From Yamagishiella unicocca (Eukaryota > Chlorophyta > Chlorophyceae > Chlamydomonadales > Volvocaceae): 64,000 bases of DNA. Below the pieces are notes generated by a model. That model was not told where the DNA came from, did not search any database, and saw nothing but the letters and a program-made list of their open reading frames with translations. The translations under genes were made by a program, and so were the position numbers. This document shows, in pieces, positions 1 to 10,950 of the stretch. The stretch covers positions 124,001 to 188,000 of the forward strand of contig BDSL01000091.1 in NCBI GenBank assembly GCA_003116995.1. The letters are read 5' to 3'. Position 1 is the stretch's first letter. Each line of letters begins with the position of its first letter.

Positions 1-768
1 GCCGTGGATCCCGCAGTGGATCTCGTCGCGGATCCAGCTGCCGATCCAGCCATGGATCCTGCAATGGATCTCGCCGTGGATCCAGCTGCGGATCTCGCCC
101 AGGGCCTGGGCCTCAGCCTGTCCGCTGCGAGGTTCATGGCTCGGGACGCGGAAGACGCCCGGCTTGCACTCATGGGTCTCCTCAGCCCCGGGGGGGGACT
201 CCCGGGGCCTTTGGAGGGGGCTAAGCTGGGCGACGTACCGGTGCGGAGCGATGGCGGGGCGGCAGCGGCGCCAGCGGCGGCACCCGAGAGCGGTGCGGAG
301 CCGGGAGGGGGAGAGAGCGTCGTTGCAGAGGTCGGGTCAGGGGGCCTGGGGGCGGGCAGCGTTTACGTTTACGCGCTGGCAGGCGATGAGGTGCCGGCCC
401 GTACGACACGAATCCAGGCGCCGTCAGCGTCAGCGGCGGCGGCGGCGGCGGTGGCGGCAGCAGCCGCGGCGCAGGGGCTGGGAAGAGGGACCGCGGCCGC
501 CGGTGCTGGCGGAGCCGCGACCCGGGCGGGGTCTGGCGCTGGGCGAGGCCCTGCGGCGCGTGGGAGACCCATGGGTCGCCCTGGCGGCGCAGCTGAGGAT
601 GTACGGCGGCTAGGGTCGTTGCTGTCCGCTATGGTTTCGGAGCTGCGTAGCCGGGGCTACATGGGCTGCGACGCCCAGGTGGGCGCGGCGGCGCTGGAGC
701 TCGAGCGGGCGCTGGCGGCGGCGCGTGCCGCGGCGGCGGCGGCGGCGGGGTCAGGCCCGGGCCGGTGA
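1..768 (+). CDS. 3' end of a low-complexity protein gene (partial)
   Basis: The frame is open from the left edge to a TGA at 766-768, so the start lies outside the window. The first ~30 residues are short Asp-Pro-Ala repeats from a GATCC-rich tandem DNA repeat. The middle is Ala/Gly-rich with a poly-Ala run. The last ~50 residues look more ordered, with an amphipathic Leu/Ala/Glu/Arg segment. No domain is recognised. An unrecognised intron inside the open frame cannot be excluded. Homopolymer-rich C-termini of this kind are common in volvocine proteins, which is the main reason to treat it as a real last exon. Confidence 0.45.
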   Translation, partial: AVDPAVDLVADPAADPAMDPAMDLAVDPAADLAQGLGLSLSAARFMARDAEDARLALMGLLSPGGGLPGPLEGAKLGDVPVRSDGGAAAAPAAAPESGAEPGGGESVVAEVGSGGLGAGSVYVYALAGDEVPARTTRIQAPSASAAAAAAVAAAAAAQGLGRGTAAAGAGGAATRAGSGAGRGPAARGRPMGRPGGAAEDVRRLGSLLSAMVSELRSRGYMGCDAQVGAAALELERALAAARAAAAAAAGSGPGR

Positions 769-1074
769 GCTACTCAGTCAGCTCCGGAACCAGGGCTGGT
801 GAGTTTTGGTCGGCTCCGGAACCAGGGACGTGGCGAGGTGGTGGCTGCGGTGGTGGTCGATGAGGCGCCTTGAGAGCTGTGTGGAGGGGGCGCGTGGATA
901 GCAACCGGGGGCTGTTGTTGGGTTGGTCTCGGAGCAGCAGTTACAGCAGCAGTAGTAGTACGACTGGGCGAGGACTGCGTTGCTTGTGCGTGCCGTCGCG
1001 AACCAACGATCGAGCGACTGGAGGGGGTGGGGGTTTGAGGGTTTGTGTGAGTACCGCAGGATGCGTACGGCAGA
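769..1074. other. presumed 3' flank of the upstream gene
   Basis: No convincing gene. A near-duplicate of the hAT target site (gtgagtaccgcagg) lies at 1047-1060, just left of the insertion. No TGTAA signal was found here. Confidence 0.4.
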
Positions 1075-1272
1075 GTGAGTACCAGTGATTTTTTTTTGAG
1101 GAATATATTCCTTTTTAGGAATAAATCGGGTTTTTTGGGCTGGAAAAAAAGGAACCGAGCGCAGTCCGGCCGTACGTTTTCGTTTTTTGCCGAAAATTGC
1201 CTGTTTTCGCGAAAGCCCACCTAATTTATACAAAAAGGAGTCATTCAATCACTTAAGGATTAATGGTGAACC

Positions 1273-2652
1273 ATGGATTGCTCTAAGAAGGTCACGCCTG
1301 GAAGTCAACGGGGCATAGGAGCATTTTTGACTGGTCTGAACGCGGCAAAGTACTCTGATCCTAAGCTTCCCAAGCGCGGAAGGCCACCTAAGCAACAAAA
1401 TAACGCCGACAGTAAAAAATGCGAAGGCCTTTCGGAAGCCACTGGGGACGACACGCAGGGGCAACGATGCAGCATTGCTGCAGCCGCAGCTCGTGCCAGC
1501 CGACTCCAGCTTCCTTACCCCAAGCGCTCACGATGACCGTCATGTGCGTAAACGTCAGCTTAATGAGGCCGACGAACTTAGCGACGACGGCGACGGCGAT
1601 GAGGACCGCGAGGGGGACCGCAACCGTGTCAGCGATGAGGGGGCAACAACCCAAACCCCCAAGACGCCCGCCAACAAGAAACCCCGACAGCAGAGCCGGC
1701 CACAAACGCCAAAGGGCCAAAGTGATGGTGCGTGGGTGGGCGCTCAGGCGGAGCACCCCTACAAGTGGCAGTTGGACTGGCCAGCCAGGTGGCCGTGGGC
1801 TGAATGCGTGCCTGCCGACACGAGCAAGGGGGAGGTCCACGATCGGGTGCGCTGCACAATGTGCTCCTTGCGCATGGGGACGGACGACACCTTGGCGGCC
1901 CGCACTCAAACCATCCAGAGACACGAGGAGTCTGATGCGCACCAAAAATCATTACGTCGGTGCAGGCGGCCGTCTCACCGGCTGTCCAGGTGCTGATCGA
2001 TGAGCTTACGGAGCGTTTCCCACCGCACCCCCTCCTGAGCGCGATGTCCATTGTCTACAGCGTGTACTGGGAGGACAAGCCAGCGGTGCAGGACTTCCAG
2101 GCCAAACTTAAGACCATTAAAGACCACTATTGCCAGGAGCGCGTGGGGGCTGACGGCAGCAAGGTGCCGCCGTTGCTTGATGGCACAGTGCTTGATGGGC
2201 AGGCATCGACCTTCGTCAGCGTCATGACGGCGCTGGGCGCCGAGGCTCGCCTCAAGCGGATGCGGGAGCGCACAGCACAGCAGCGGCAGGCAGCGGTGGA
2301 AGGCGAGCAGGCGAGCAAGCGCGCACATCGTGCGATGCTGGAGGACTCGCCGACCTTGCAGCTGTGGCAGCGGATCAGCAACACGCCGGGCATTGAGGCC
2401 GGGTTGACTGAGTTCATGGCTCTGGCCAAGCTGGTTTTTGTGATGGTGCCGGGGTCAGTTGAGGATGAGAGGCGCTTCTCGGCCATGGCGTTTGTGCAGG
2501 ACCCAACCCGCAACCGCCTGGATGGGCACTTGGCGCTGTGCGTGCGCATGTTCACGCAGGATCTGTTTGACCTGCGCACGTTCCCCTTCGAGGCTGCGCT
2601 GGAGAAGTGGAAGGAGAGCAGCAGCAGGGGCCGGTACATGATGAACCGGTAG
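1273..2652 (+). pseudogene. hAT transposase remnant (BED-type finger plus C-terminal dimerisation domain)
   Basis: An ATG at 1273 opens a basic N-terminus, then the frame is lost. A second frame (about 1475-1950) carries a BED-like zinc finger with a CTMC pair (about 1855-1866) followed by HEESDAH. The frame shifts again near 1950-1970 and runs to a TAG at 2650-2652. This last part holds the hAT C-terminal dimerisation region, including VPGSVEDERRFSAM and a downstream R-x-R-L motif. The DDE/RNase H-like catalytic core that should lie between finger and dimerisation domain is absent, so this is a deletion derivative. Splicing could explain one frame change but not the missing core. Confidence 0.8.
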
Positions 2653-2795
2653 ACTTTAGTTGAGCTAGGTGGCCGGCTGTTCATTATCCTATTTCATGGT
2701 TGTTGCAACGATTACAGTGGTGTTGTTACTGTTGGGGGTTGGTCCCACCATTTCCTTTGATGAGCGGGTCTGAGAGCCTGAGACCCTGAGAGACC

Positions 2796-2910
2796 GGTAT
2801 TCGCCCCCCTTTCGAGTTTCGGTATTCGGCCCCCTTTCGAGTTTCGGTATTCGCCCCCCTTTCGAGTTTCGGTATTCGGCCCCCTTTCGAGTTTCGGTAT
2901 TCGGCCCCCT
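2796..2910. repeat. 25-bp tandem repeat inside the hAT element
   Basis: About 4.6 copies of a 25-bp unit beginning ggtattcg and ending cgagtttc. Copies start at 2796, 2821, 2846, 2871 and 2896. The unit alternates between gccccc and cccccc after ggtattcg. Subterminal repeats of this kind can be transposase binding sites in hAT elements; that role is inferred here. Confidence 0.9.
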
Positions 2911-3096
2911 GCCGACAGGTAGAGGCCTACTTCTGTGAGAGGACTTGTAATTTAAGGGGGGGGTCTGGGGGGGGCGAAGCGCCCCCCAGCGCCTCACAGA
3001 AAAGGAACAGAAAATTAGTCCGGACGGAAAACTCGTTCCTCATAAGTAACCAAATAATTCCCCGGCCAAAACCAAAAAAAAATCACTGGTGAGTAC

Positions 3097-4230
3097 CGCA
3101 GAGGGGGCGGGACAGCGAGCAGCCGCGGTGGCGGCCTTATGGTGCGGTGCCCGGCTCGGGAGCGGCCTGGCCGCACAGGCGACGGGGGGTCGTGTGTTTT
3201 AGTATGAGGCCCTGGAGCAGGTGCAGGATGCATGAGTCATCCCACTGGTGGTGATCCAAGGCTGTGCGTGTACCTTCTACTGCCGTGCATTCGAGCTGAA
3301 CCGTGCCACTTTTAACACATCAAATTCGGCCGGTTGCGCGCGGATGGATTACACGGTACAGCGGGCGAAGAAGACCCGGGGCGAACAAGCACGACAGGAT
3401 ATCGCAAGTCCGCAACACCTCGCCACCTCCTATCGACATCAGGTAACCGCCGAACGGAAACCGCCTGCCGCCGAGAAGGCGCGGAAGGGACGCACCCGCA
3501 GGCACCCGCAATAGGGGGCTAGCGGCAGGAGGTCAGGGCAGGTCAGGGCGGCCTCCATCAGGAAGTTAACAGTTCGTACCTTTCGTACGGGCTCGTACCT
3601 TCTGATGACGGGGGGGACGCAGTGGACAGGGCAGGCGCGGGGCTAGCCGACCTTGCGCTGGCGTCCCCTTGGGTCCAGAACGAGGCCGCTGGGCGTTTTG
3701 TGTGCGTAACGCGTGGCGGCAAAAGGAGACACGGCCCCGTTCTGCAGGGTTCTGCCACGTCCTGGGGGCACTGCCCTCCGCCGCGCTGCAAGGGATGCTC
3801 CAAATTCGGGCTGCGTGACCAACCCAATGCCTGAGGTGGCAAAGGGAAGCAAGGGGAATGTGGATCTGCATGCCGAGAGTTCAGCTCTCGTGCTGAAATC
3901 CTCTTTCTCGACTGAACGATGCCGGCTCAACGAACGCACGGTATTGCGCAGTTTGAGGTCGTGCCAGACGCAGGCTTCGTTTGGAGAACCCTGCAGTACC
4001 GCTTGATCGAGATGTGCATGTGGAATGGTACCATTCGACCCAAAACGCTTTCGTATACTTTTCAGATTATACATCGTGTATGTTTTGTTTCTGCGCTCAC
4101 GTACGTGCGCGCCAAAGGCTGCCTTAGTGCTTGTGTACCTTCGGAGCATTTCGGTTGACAGCCCGCCGGAACACTGCCCTTGCCGGGCCTTTCACCGCTC
4201 TAGGCTGATTTATCTTGCCAATCCTTTAAA
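3097..4230. other. intergenic, 5' flank of the ABCG gene
   Basis: No gene is supported. Several short overlapping reading frames run on both strands without recognisable domains. The last few hundred bases become AT-richer (around 4050-4110 and 4200-4230) and should contain the transporter promoter and 5' UTR. Confidence 0.5.
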
Positions 4231-7200
4231 ATGCTGTCATTCTTGCTCGGCACGGCAGCCATCGTCGCGCCGGCGCAGATTGGGCTGCCAGCGGGTCTGG
4301 CCGTGGTCGGCCTCAAGGCCGGGCTTGGCGCAGCGAAGCGCAGACGGGAAGCGAGGGCTGCTCGTATCAAATCGGAGAGCACGGCCAAGCTGGAGGCTAC
4401 GTATGAGGCACTCTTGGCCGAGGACGCGATCGAGCCGGTGACGCTGTCCTGGAGCGACCTGCATTGCAGCCTGAAGCTTAAAGATGGCACCACCAAACCG
4501 ATTTTGCGGGGTGTCTCTGGGGTGGCGCGCCCCGGAAGGTGCGTTGCTTCTGGTGGTGGTTGGGCAGCATGCGTCAAGAAAGCACATAGCCGCGCTGTGC
4601 CCTGCTCCATCATCCAATTCCAATACGACAATGCCGGACGCGTCATCGCTCGAACAAATCGCAAGGGAAGGTATGATAACAAAACTATTGCACAGAGCAG
4701 CGCCGCCCGTGCTCCCCCACACTCCTCGACCCATCTCCACCTCACCCAACCCTCTCACCCTGCGCTCTCGCTTCCAAAGCGGCCTCAGCGACCTCCGCCC
4801 CCGGGGCAGGACCTTCCCCCTCCCTTCCCCTCCCACCCTAACCCCCCTCCCGCCCCCAAACAATTATTTTCTGTAGTCCCCCCCCCCACATACAAATGCT
4901 CGCCGCCTCGCTCCCGACCCGCCCGCCTGCCGTACACAGGCTCGTGGGCCTTATGGGTCCCAGCGGCAGCGGCAAGACCAGCCTGCTGACCGCCCTGGCT
5001 GGCCGGGTGCCTGCGGGGTCGGGAATGATTCTGTCCGGAGAGCTAACCGTCAACGGACTGCCCGCGGGGGAGGGGGGACACCGCCAGGTGCGAGGGGGGT
5101 GGCATAAAAACCGGTTACGCGACATGCATAGGATAGCTGGCGCATGGGTGGGGAGGGGAGGAATTGAAGGGCGGCCCAGCCGGGGTGTTGTGGGGGAAGG
5201 AGGCAGGGTCGGAAGACGGGAGGAAGGCAGAGGCTTTGCGGTGCGGAGGGAGTCGCGAGCTTCCTTCCCGGACCCCTCGACTGGTCCGTCGTGCGCGCCA
5301 CACACACATACACACACCTTTCATCCTTTCTTTCGTTCCCCCTACAGGCCTTCGTGCAGCAAGAGGACCTTTTCTATTCCATGCTCAGCGTGCAGGAGGT
5401 GAGGGGGGTGCGGAGGGGTGCGGGGTGGGGGGCGGAGGGGAGGTGGGTGCGGGTGTGTGCGGTGTTTGGAGCGGTGGGGGTTTGAGAGGAAGCCCGTACG
5501 TGTCGAGCCCGGATCAAGGGCGGGGGGAAAGATGCGGGAACTGGAGGGTTTGACAGCCAGGGTTCCTCCCCCCTCGCTCTCCCCCCCATTCCCAAACCCC
5601 CACGAGCCCCCCGAACCCGGCCCGGCCCCCCCGCCTGTCTCCCCAGACCCTCTCCATGGCTTCGGAGCTGCGGCTGCCCCGGCAGATGGCTCCGGAGGCT
5701 AAGGCGCAGTACGTGGATCAGCTGGTGGCGGTACTGGGGCTGGCCAAGGCGGTGTCCACTCTGGTGGGGGATGACAAGACGCGCGGGCTGAGCGGAGGTG
5801 CGCAGCGGGGGCCGGGTCGGGTCGGGGAGGGTCGGGTCGGGGAGGGTCGGGGAGGGTCGGGGAGGGTCGGGGAGGGTCGGGGAGGGGTGGACAACACCGT
5901 GTGTGTATGTGGGTCGGGAGTGGGGGAGAGGAAAGCAGTTGATGCCAAGTAGTAAACCGGGGAGGAAAACACTTGGGGGTGCTGCTGCGAGGGAGACCTG
6001 TGGAGAGGGGAAACACGTTTGGTTCGAAACTGGATTACCATCACTCCCACTGCCACCACCCGGTGAAAGCAGGGCGCGGAATAGTGAGGAAGCTCGATCG
6101 CTTTTCCTTCGCTTAGCGGTCAATTCGAGCGCACACACACGATGTGAAATGATGAAGACGCCCTCCCTAGAGTATTCGGGGCTTAGCGGTGCATCAAGAC
6201 ACACATATACACACACACACCCTACCGCAGGCGAGAAGAAGCGACTGAGCATCGGCTGCGAGCTGGTCGGCTCTCCCTCCCTGGTCTTCTGTGACGAGCC
6301 CACAACCGGGCTGGACTCGTTCCAGGCGGAGAAGGTACGACACACCGTACGGCAGCAGGGAGGAGCGTGGAGGCCGCCGCCACGCACCCGCGTGTGTGTA
6401 TGTGTGTTCCCCTCCCTCCCTCCTCCCCCCATTTTCCCGGCTCTCCTCCCCCCTGCCTGCTGCCTCTTTTGTCACTACGCGTCCCTCGACACCGGCCGGT
6501 CCTCTACTTGGACCCACATACCCCCGCTCCCCCCCCTCTCCCCTCCTTCCCCCCCCCTTCCAACCCCATTCCCCCCCGGCCCCTCCCCCGCACCCCCCAT
6601 TCAGGTCATGTCGACTCTGTCCTCTCTGGCCCGCTCCGGTCACACGGTGGTCGCCTCCATCCACCAGCCCCGCTCCTCCATCTTTGCGATGTTCGACGAC
6701 CTGGTGCTCCTGTCAGAGGGACAGCCGGTGTACTCGGGACCGGCGGCGGAGGTGGGGGCGGCAGGGCGCGGAGGGAAACGCAGGAAGCCCGAGGTCCAGG
6801 GAGGGTCCAGGGGGGTATTGCAAGTTTGCAACGGGGGGCATGGGGCCTTGGCGCCCTAGGGGCCCTGGGTGCTGGTGGAACGTGTGGGAGGAAGGGAGAG
6901 TGCCAGGCTCTTAAGGTCCCCCACTTGCTACTTCAGCACCGAACTCCTCCTCCCCCCCTTTCCCCCCTGCCCCCCTGCCCCCCTGCCCCCCTGCCCCCCT
7001 GCCCCCCTGCCCCCCTGCCCCCCTGCCCCCTGCCCCCCTGCCCCCCTGCCCCCCTGCCCCCTGCCCCCCTGCCCCCCTGCCCCCCTGCCCCCCTGCCCCC
7101 CTGCCCCCCTGCCCCCCTGCCCCCCTCCCCCTCACTCCCATGCGCCCACAAAATCGGTGTCCGCCGACCCTGCGCCAACTATCCTGTCCCTGTCGCGTAA

Positions 7201-10200
7201 ACGGTAAACGGTTTATTTGCCCCTTCCCCCCCCCCAGGCTCTGGCCCACTTCGCCGCCCTGGGTCACACCTGCCCGGAGCACTTCAACCCTGCGGAGTTC
7301 CTGGCGGACCTCATATCAATAGACTACGCCAGCGGGGAGGCGGAGGCGGACAGCAGGTGGGGGGACCGGGGGGTGGGGGGGAGGTAGATAGAGAGAAGCC
7401 GATGAATGAATGAAACTGGAGTGGGGGGTCCACTCGGCGCGTAGAGGGGCGAGGGGCGCAGAAATCTTGTGTGTCATTCTGCCCTGTCGGCGGTTGACGG
7501 TTGCGGTACGGCTCCGCAGGGCCCGCCTGGAGCGCTTGGTGGCGGCGTGGCGCGGCTGCGAGCAGCGGCGGCGGCAGCCATCGGGACTGGGCCTGGGGTC
7601 GGAGGCGGAGGCGGCGGAGGCGGCGGAGGCGGCGGAGGCGGCGGAGGCGGAGGCGGAGGGGCGGGCGGTGGTGATGAGGCGGGCGGCTCAGCTGCCCCGG
7701 GCGGGGCCGCTGCGGCAGCTCCGGCTGCTGCTCACTAGGTCTTGGCGCCAGGTGTGAGGGGGGGTGGGAGGTGGGGGGCAAAGAGTTCAGGGTTTTAGGG
7801 TTTTAGGGTTTTAGGTAGGGTTCCGGAGCGCAGGTCTGGACCGGGTCCGGAGGTTCCGGAGCCTTGGATGCGCTGTTAGCGAGCGAGCTAAGCAGCGCGT
7901 AGCGCCCCTTGTACGGCAGGCAGTTGGTCCCAGAGGGGACTTCCCTGGAGTGGCTCCCTCCCCCTCCCCCTCCCCCCCTGACTCTTTCCCCTCCCCCACC
8001 CCGTCCCCCAAACCCTGGAACCCCGGAACCCCCCCTGGACCCCCTGGACCCCCACAGGTGATTCGCGACAAGGCCACCAACTTCGCTCGCGCCATGTCGA
8101 ACCTGTCGTCGGCTCTGGTGTTCGGAGCCATCTTCTTTCGCATGCGGAGGGGCCAGTCCAACATCCAGGACCGCATGGGGCTGCTGCAGGTGGGGGGGGT
8201 TGGACGGGGGGTGTTTGGGGGAGGGTGACAGGAAAGGGGAGGTTGCCGGGGGGTTGTTTCGTGGTTTTGTGTGTAGTTATGTGTTGATGTGTGACTATGT
8301 GTTCGTGTGTGGGAGGTGTGTGTTTTCACCGCCAAGCTGCTGCATGTGTGTGCATGTCCGTGTCGGAGAGGGTGGGGCGCAGCTCTTTGCACCGCCTGCT
8401 GTCTGGTGGCATCAGGAAACACAAAACACCTCCCCCCCGAAGAAGGCTCTGTACGCTCCGGGGTTGAGCGCGATGTACAACGAAAGGCTCTCCCCACCTC
8501 CCCCTCCCCTCTCCCCCTCCCCCCCCGGTTTTCCTTCGTACAATCCCCCTCCTCCCCCCTTGCCCCTCCCTGGACCCCAAACCCAGGTCGTCGCCATCAA
8601 CACCGCCATGTCCTCCCTGGTCAAAACCCTAAACATCTTCCCGCGAGAGAGGACCATCGTGGCGAGAGAGAGGGCCCGACAGTCGTACGGCATCTTGCCG
8701 TACCTCTCGGCCAAGCTGGCTGCAGAGCTGCCCGTCGGTACGTGGTCGGTCGCTCTCACCCCCCTTCTCAATCCCCCCCTCAACCCCCCTCTGAACCCCC
8801 TCTCAACCCCCCTCTCTTCCTTTCTTACCCCCCCTCTCAACCCCCGCTCTTCCTTTCTTACCCCCCCTCTCACCCCCCTCTCTTCCTTTCTTACCCCCCC
8901 TCTCAACCCCCCTTTCTTTTCCATCCCCCTCTCACCCCTCCCTCACCCCCTCCCGCCCCCTTCCAGGCGCCCTGTTCCCGCTGCTCTTCGGCGCCATCGT
9001 GTACCCCACCTGCGGCCTGCACCCCTCCCTGGGCCGCTTCGCGAAGTTCCTGGGGATCATAACCCTGGAGTCATTCACATCACAGGTGGGGGATTGGGGG
9101 GGTTACAGGTAAAGAACCGGTAACTCGATTGGGGGGGGGGGGAAGAGGAGGGGAAGGGGCGTCCGGGGGGTGAGCCGAGGAGTTTGGCCAAACCCGCGGT
9201 TTGGGGCTTGCGGGGGGCGCTGCTTGCGGGAGGAGCAGTGCGGAGGTGCCGACACGGCATGCCGCGCTGCGCCCTTCCCCGCGTCGCGCATCGTACGCTG
9301 CGCGGCGTCAATCGTGTCGTACGTCGTCGTACCATGCCGTACGCTGTCGTACTTCGCAGGCTCTGGGCCTGGCGGTGGGCTCGGTGGCGCCCACGACGGA
9401 GGCGGCGATGGCCATAGGGCCCGCGGTGATGCTGGTGTGGATCGTGTTCGGGGGATACTATGTGAACGCAGGTGGGCGGCCGGGGGGTGGGTTTCGAGGA
9501 AGACCTGTGGATGCGAGAAAAGCCGTTTAGGAAAGACGTTTTGAGATGCATGCCGGGGGGTGGGGGGCGGGTGACCCGTGGTTTGGCAACACGTGGGGAA
9601 CCTGTGGGGGGATGGGGGCGGCCGCGAGGAAATACACACCGGGGGAGAGGCGCGGGTGGGGTGGGATGGTTGCACAGACCGCAAGGCCTACAAGCTCCAT
9701 GCTTGCCCCTCAAAACCCTAAACCCCAAACCCCACCCCGCAATCCTCTCTCCTCCTCCCATGTCGTTGTCACGGATACGCCCACTGCCCCACGTGCCCAC
9801 GTGCCCAAACCGAACCCAAACCGAACCCAAGCCGAATCCAAACCGAGCCCAAACCGAACCCAAACCGAGCCCAATCCCTACCCCAACTCGCCGCCAGACA
9901 ACGTGCCCGTGGTGTTCAAGTGGCTGCCGCGCGCCTCACTCATCAAGCAGTCCTTCGAGGCGCTGTGCGTCAACGAGTTCCCGGGACTGGAGGTAGGGTC
10001 GGGGGGGGACGGGGGCACTGGTGGGGGGGGTCACAGGGGGCCACGAGGGGGACAATCGTAGCTTTACTACGATAATTATATACCCGTTTGGGGAATGCAC
10101 CCCTTCGGGAAGGGGGCGGGAGGCGGGGGAAGATCCGCCTTGTGGGGAAAAGGTCCGCGTTGTGGGGGTAGATAGGAAACCCGTGGGTACGTACGACACG

Positions 10201-10950
10201 GGGGGAGGGAGGGAGGCAGGGTTCTGGCAGTCCCACAGGCTCCAGGGTGGCCCTCGGCCCTCGCCTCGCACCCGGTCGCTACATCCCTACCATCCAGTCC
10301 GTCTTCGCGTGCATTTGAAACACGCACCTTCCTCCCACACGCACACGCCAGAACACCTGCGTCTCCTTTCCTCCCTGTGGTTGTTCACCGGTTCACTCCC
10401 TGGCCCCCCAAACACCTGGTCCGTCCCGCCCCCCCCCCCCTCCCGCCCCTTCTCGGCCCCGTAACTCCTCCTCCCTCCCCTGCTGATGTACGGCACTACC
10501 CCGACCGCAGTTCGAGGCGGACGCCAAGGGCGGCGGCATGCGCAACGGCGAGCAGGTGGGGCGGTTGGACGAGCACTCCCCCTCAACGCCGCCGTACAGT
10601 ACATGTCGCACATGATATCTCCTCCCTTGCATGCCGTTCCTTCCTCTCCCTTTCACGCCCCTCCCTCTCCCTCTTCCTCCCCTCTCGCCCCTCCCTTTCC
10701 ACAGGTCCTGCAGTGGCTGTCCTTCGACAAGAGCAGCGTGCCCGCCCGCTGCGCCAGCCAGGGCCGCATCCTGCTCTTCTACTACTGGGCCACCCTTTGC
10801 ATCTTGCGGGCCTCCCAGCAGAGGTACCAACAAGTTGACAAGGCCGCCGCCGCCGCCGCCGGGCAGGTGGAGAAGCAGCCACAGGTGCAAGTGCAAGGCG
10901 GGGTGGTCGCCGCCGTGGCGGCGGCGGCGGCAAAGCCGGCGGCGGCCTAG
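4231..10950 (+). CDS. ABCG7: ABCG-family half-transporter, ABCG7-like
   Basis: Fifteen exons keep phase throughout: 4231-4538, 4940-5087, 5348-5398, 5647-5797, 6231-6334, 6605-6751, 7238-7356, 7520-7751, 8058-8189, 8587-8737, 8967-9085, 9360-9471, 9898-9992, 10511-10555, 10705-10950. They give 719 aa, close to plant ABCG7 (about 725). The ATP-binding domain comes first, as in all ABCG half-transporters: Walker A GPSGSGKT at 109-116, Q-loop near 156, signature LSGGE at 217-221, Walker B LVFCDEP at 237-243, H-loop His274. An Ala/Glu-rich linker (exon 8) leads to the membrane domain, about residues 420-690, with the [10 protein letters not shown] motif typical of ABCG7. A hydrophobic N-terminal stretch (residues 1-35) may be a membrane or targeting segment. 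It must dimerise to work; the substrate cannot be read from sequence. The C-terminus ends in a poly-Ala tail. Confidence 0.93.
5810..5886. repeat. G-rich short tandem repeat in ABCG intron 4
   Basis: Repeats of a ggtcggggag-type unit begin about 12 bases after the splice donor of exon 4. This is a simple repeat on the sense strand; the G-runs could form quadruplexes in RNA. Confidence 0.8.
6960..7130. repeat. C-rich 9-bp satellite in ABCG intron 6
   Basis: About 18 copies of a cctgccccc-type unit, 8-9 bp long. They are open in several frames on both strands, which creates spurious Pro/Ala and Gly/Arg reading frames. Confidence 0.9.
7791..7817 (+). repeat. interstitial telomere-type repeat
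   Basis: Three consecutive units of ggttttag, i.e. TTTTAGGG, which is the telomere repeat of Chlamydomonas and Volvox. They sit in ABCG intron 8, about 40 bp after the donor. Degenerate units occur at 14013-14036, 16603-16655, 16917-16930, 18535-18570 and 19041-19060, and a related short run near 9717-9735. Confidence 0.85.
9485..9553 (+). repeat. dispersed intronic repeat, family A
   Basis: A 65-70 bp segment with the core gtggatg...gaaaa.ccgttt followed by acgttttgaga. It starts about 14 bp after the exon 12 donor of the ABCG gene. Near-identical segments lie at 21712-21783 and 47956-48020. Partial copies in reverse orientation lie near 12195, 13228, 22906 and 25940. Confidence 0.8.

Larger units (their letters stand above)
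1083..3088 (+). mobile_element. internally deleted hAT-superfamily DNA transposon
   Basis: The element is 2006 bp. Its ends are a perfect 16-bp terminal inverted repeat, cagtga followed by nine T and one G on the left, with the reverse complement at 3073-3088. It is flanked by identical 8-bp target duplications GTGAGTAC at 1075-1082 and 3089-3096, the size expected of hAT elements. It is much less GC-rich than the host sequence near its ends and carries a broken transposase plus a subterminal tandem array. The perfect duplication and intact ends suggest a fairly recent insertion. Because the transposase core is missing, movement would need a transposase supplied in trans. Confidence 0.93.

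Noticed and set aside
5374..6432. 352-codon minus-strand frame
   Set aside because: Covers ABCG exons 3-5 in antisense and simple repeats; no domain.
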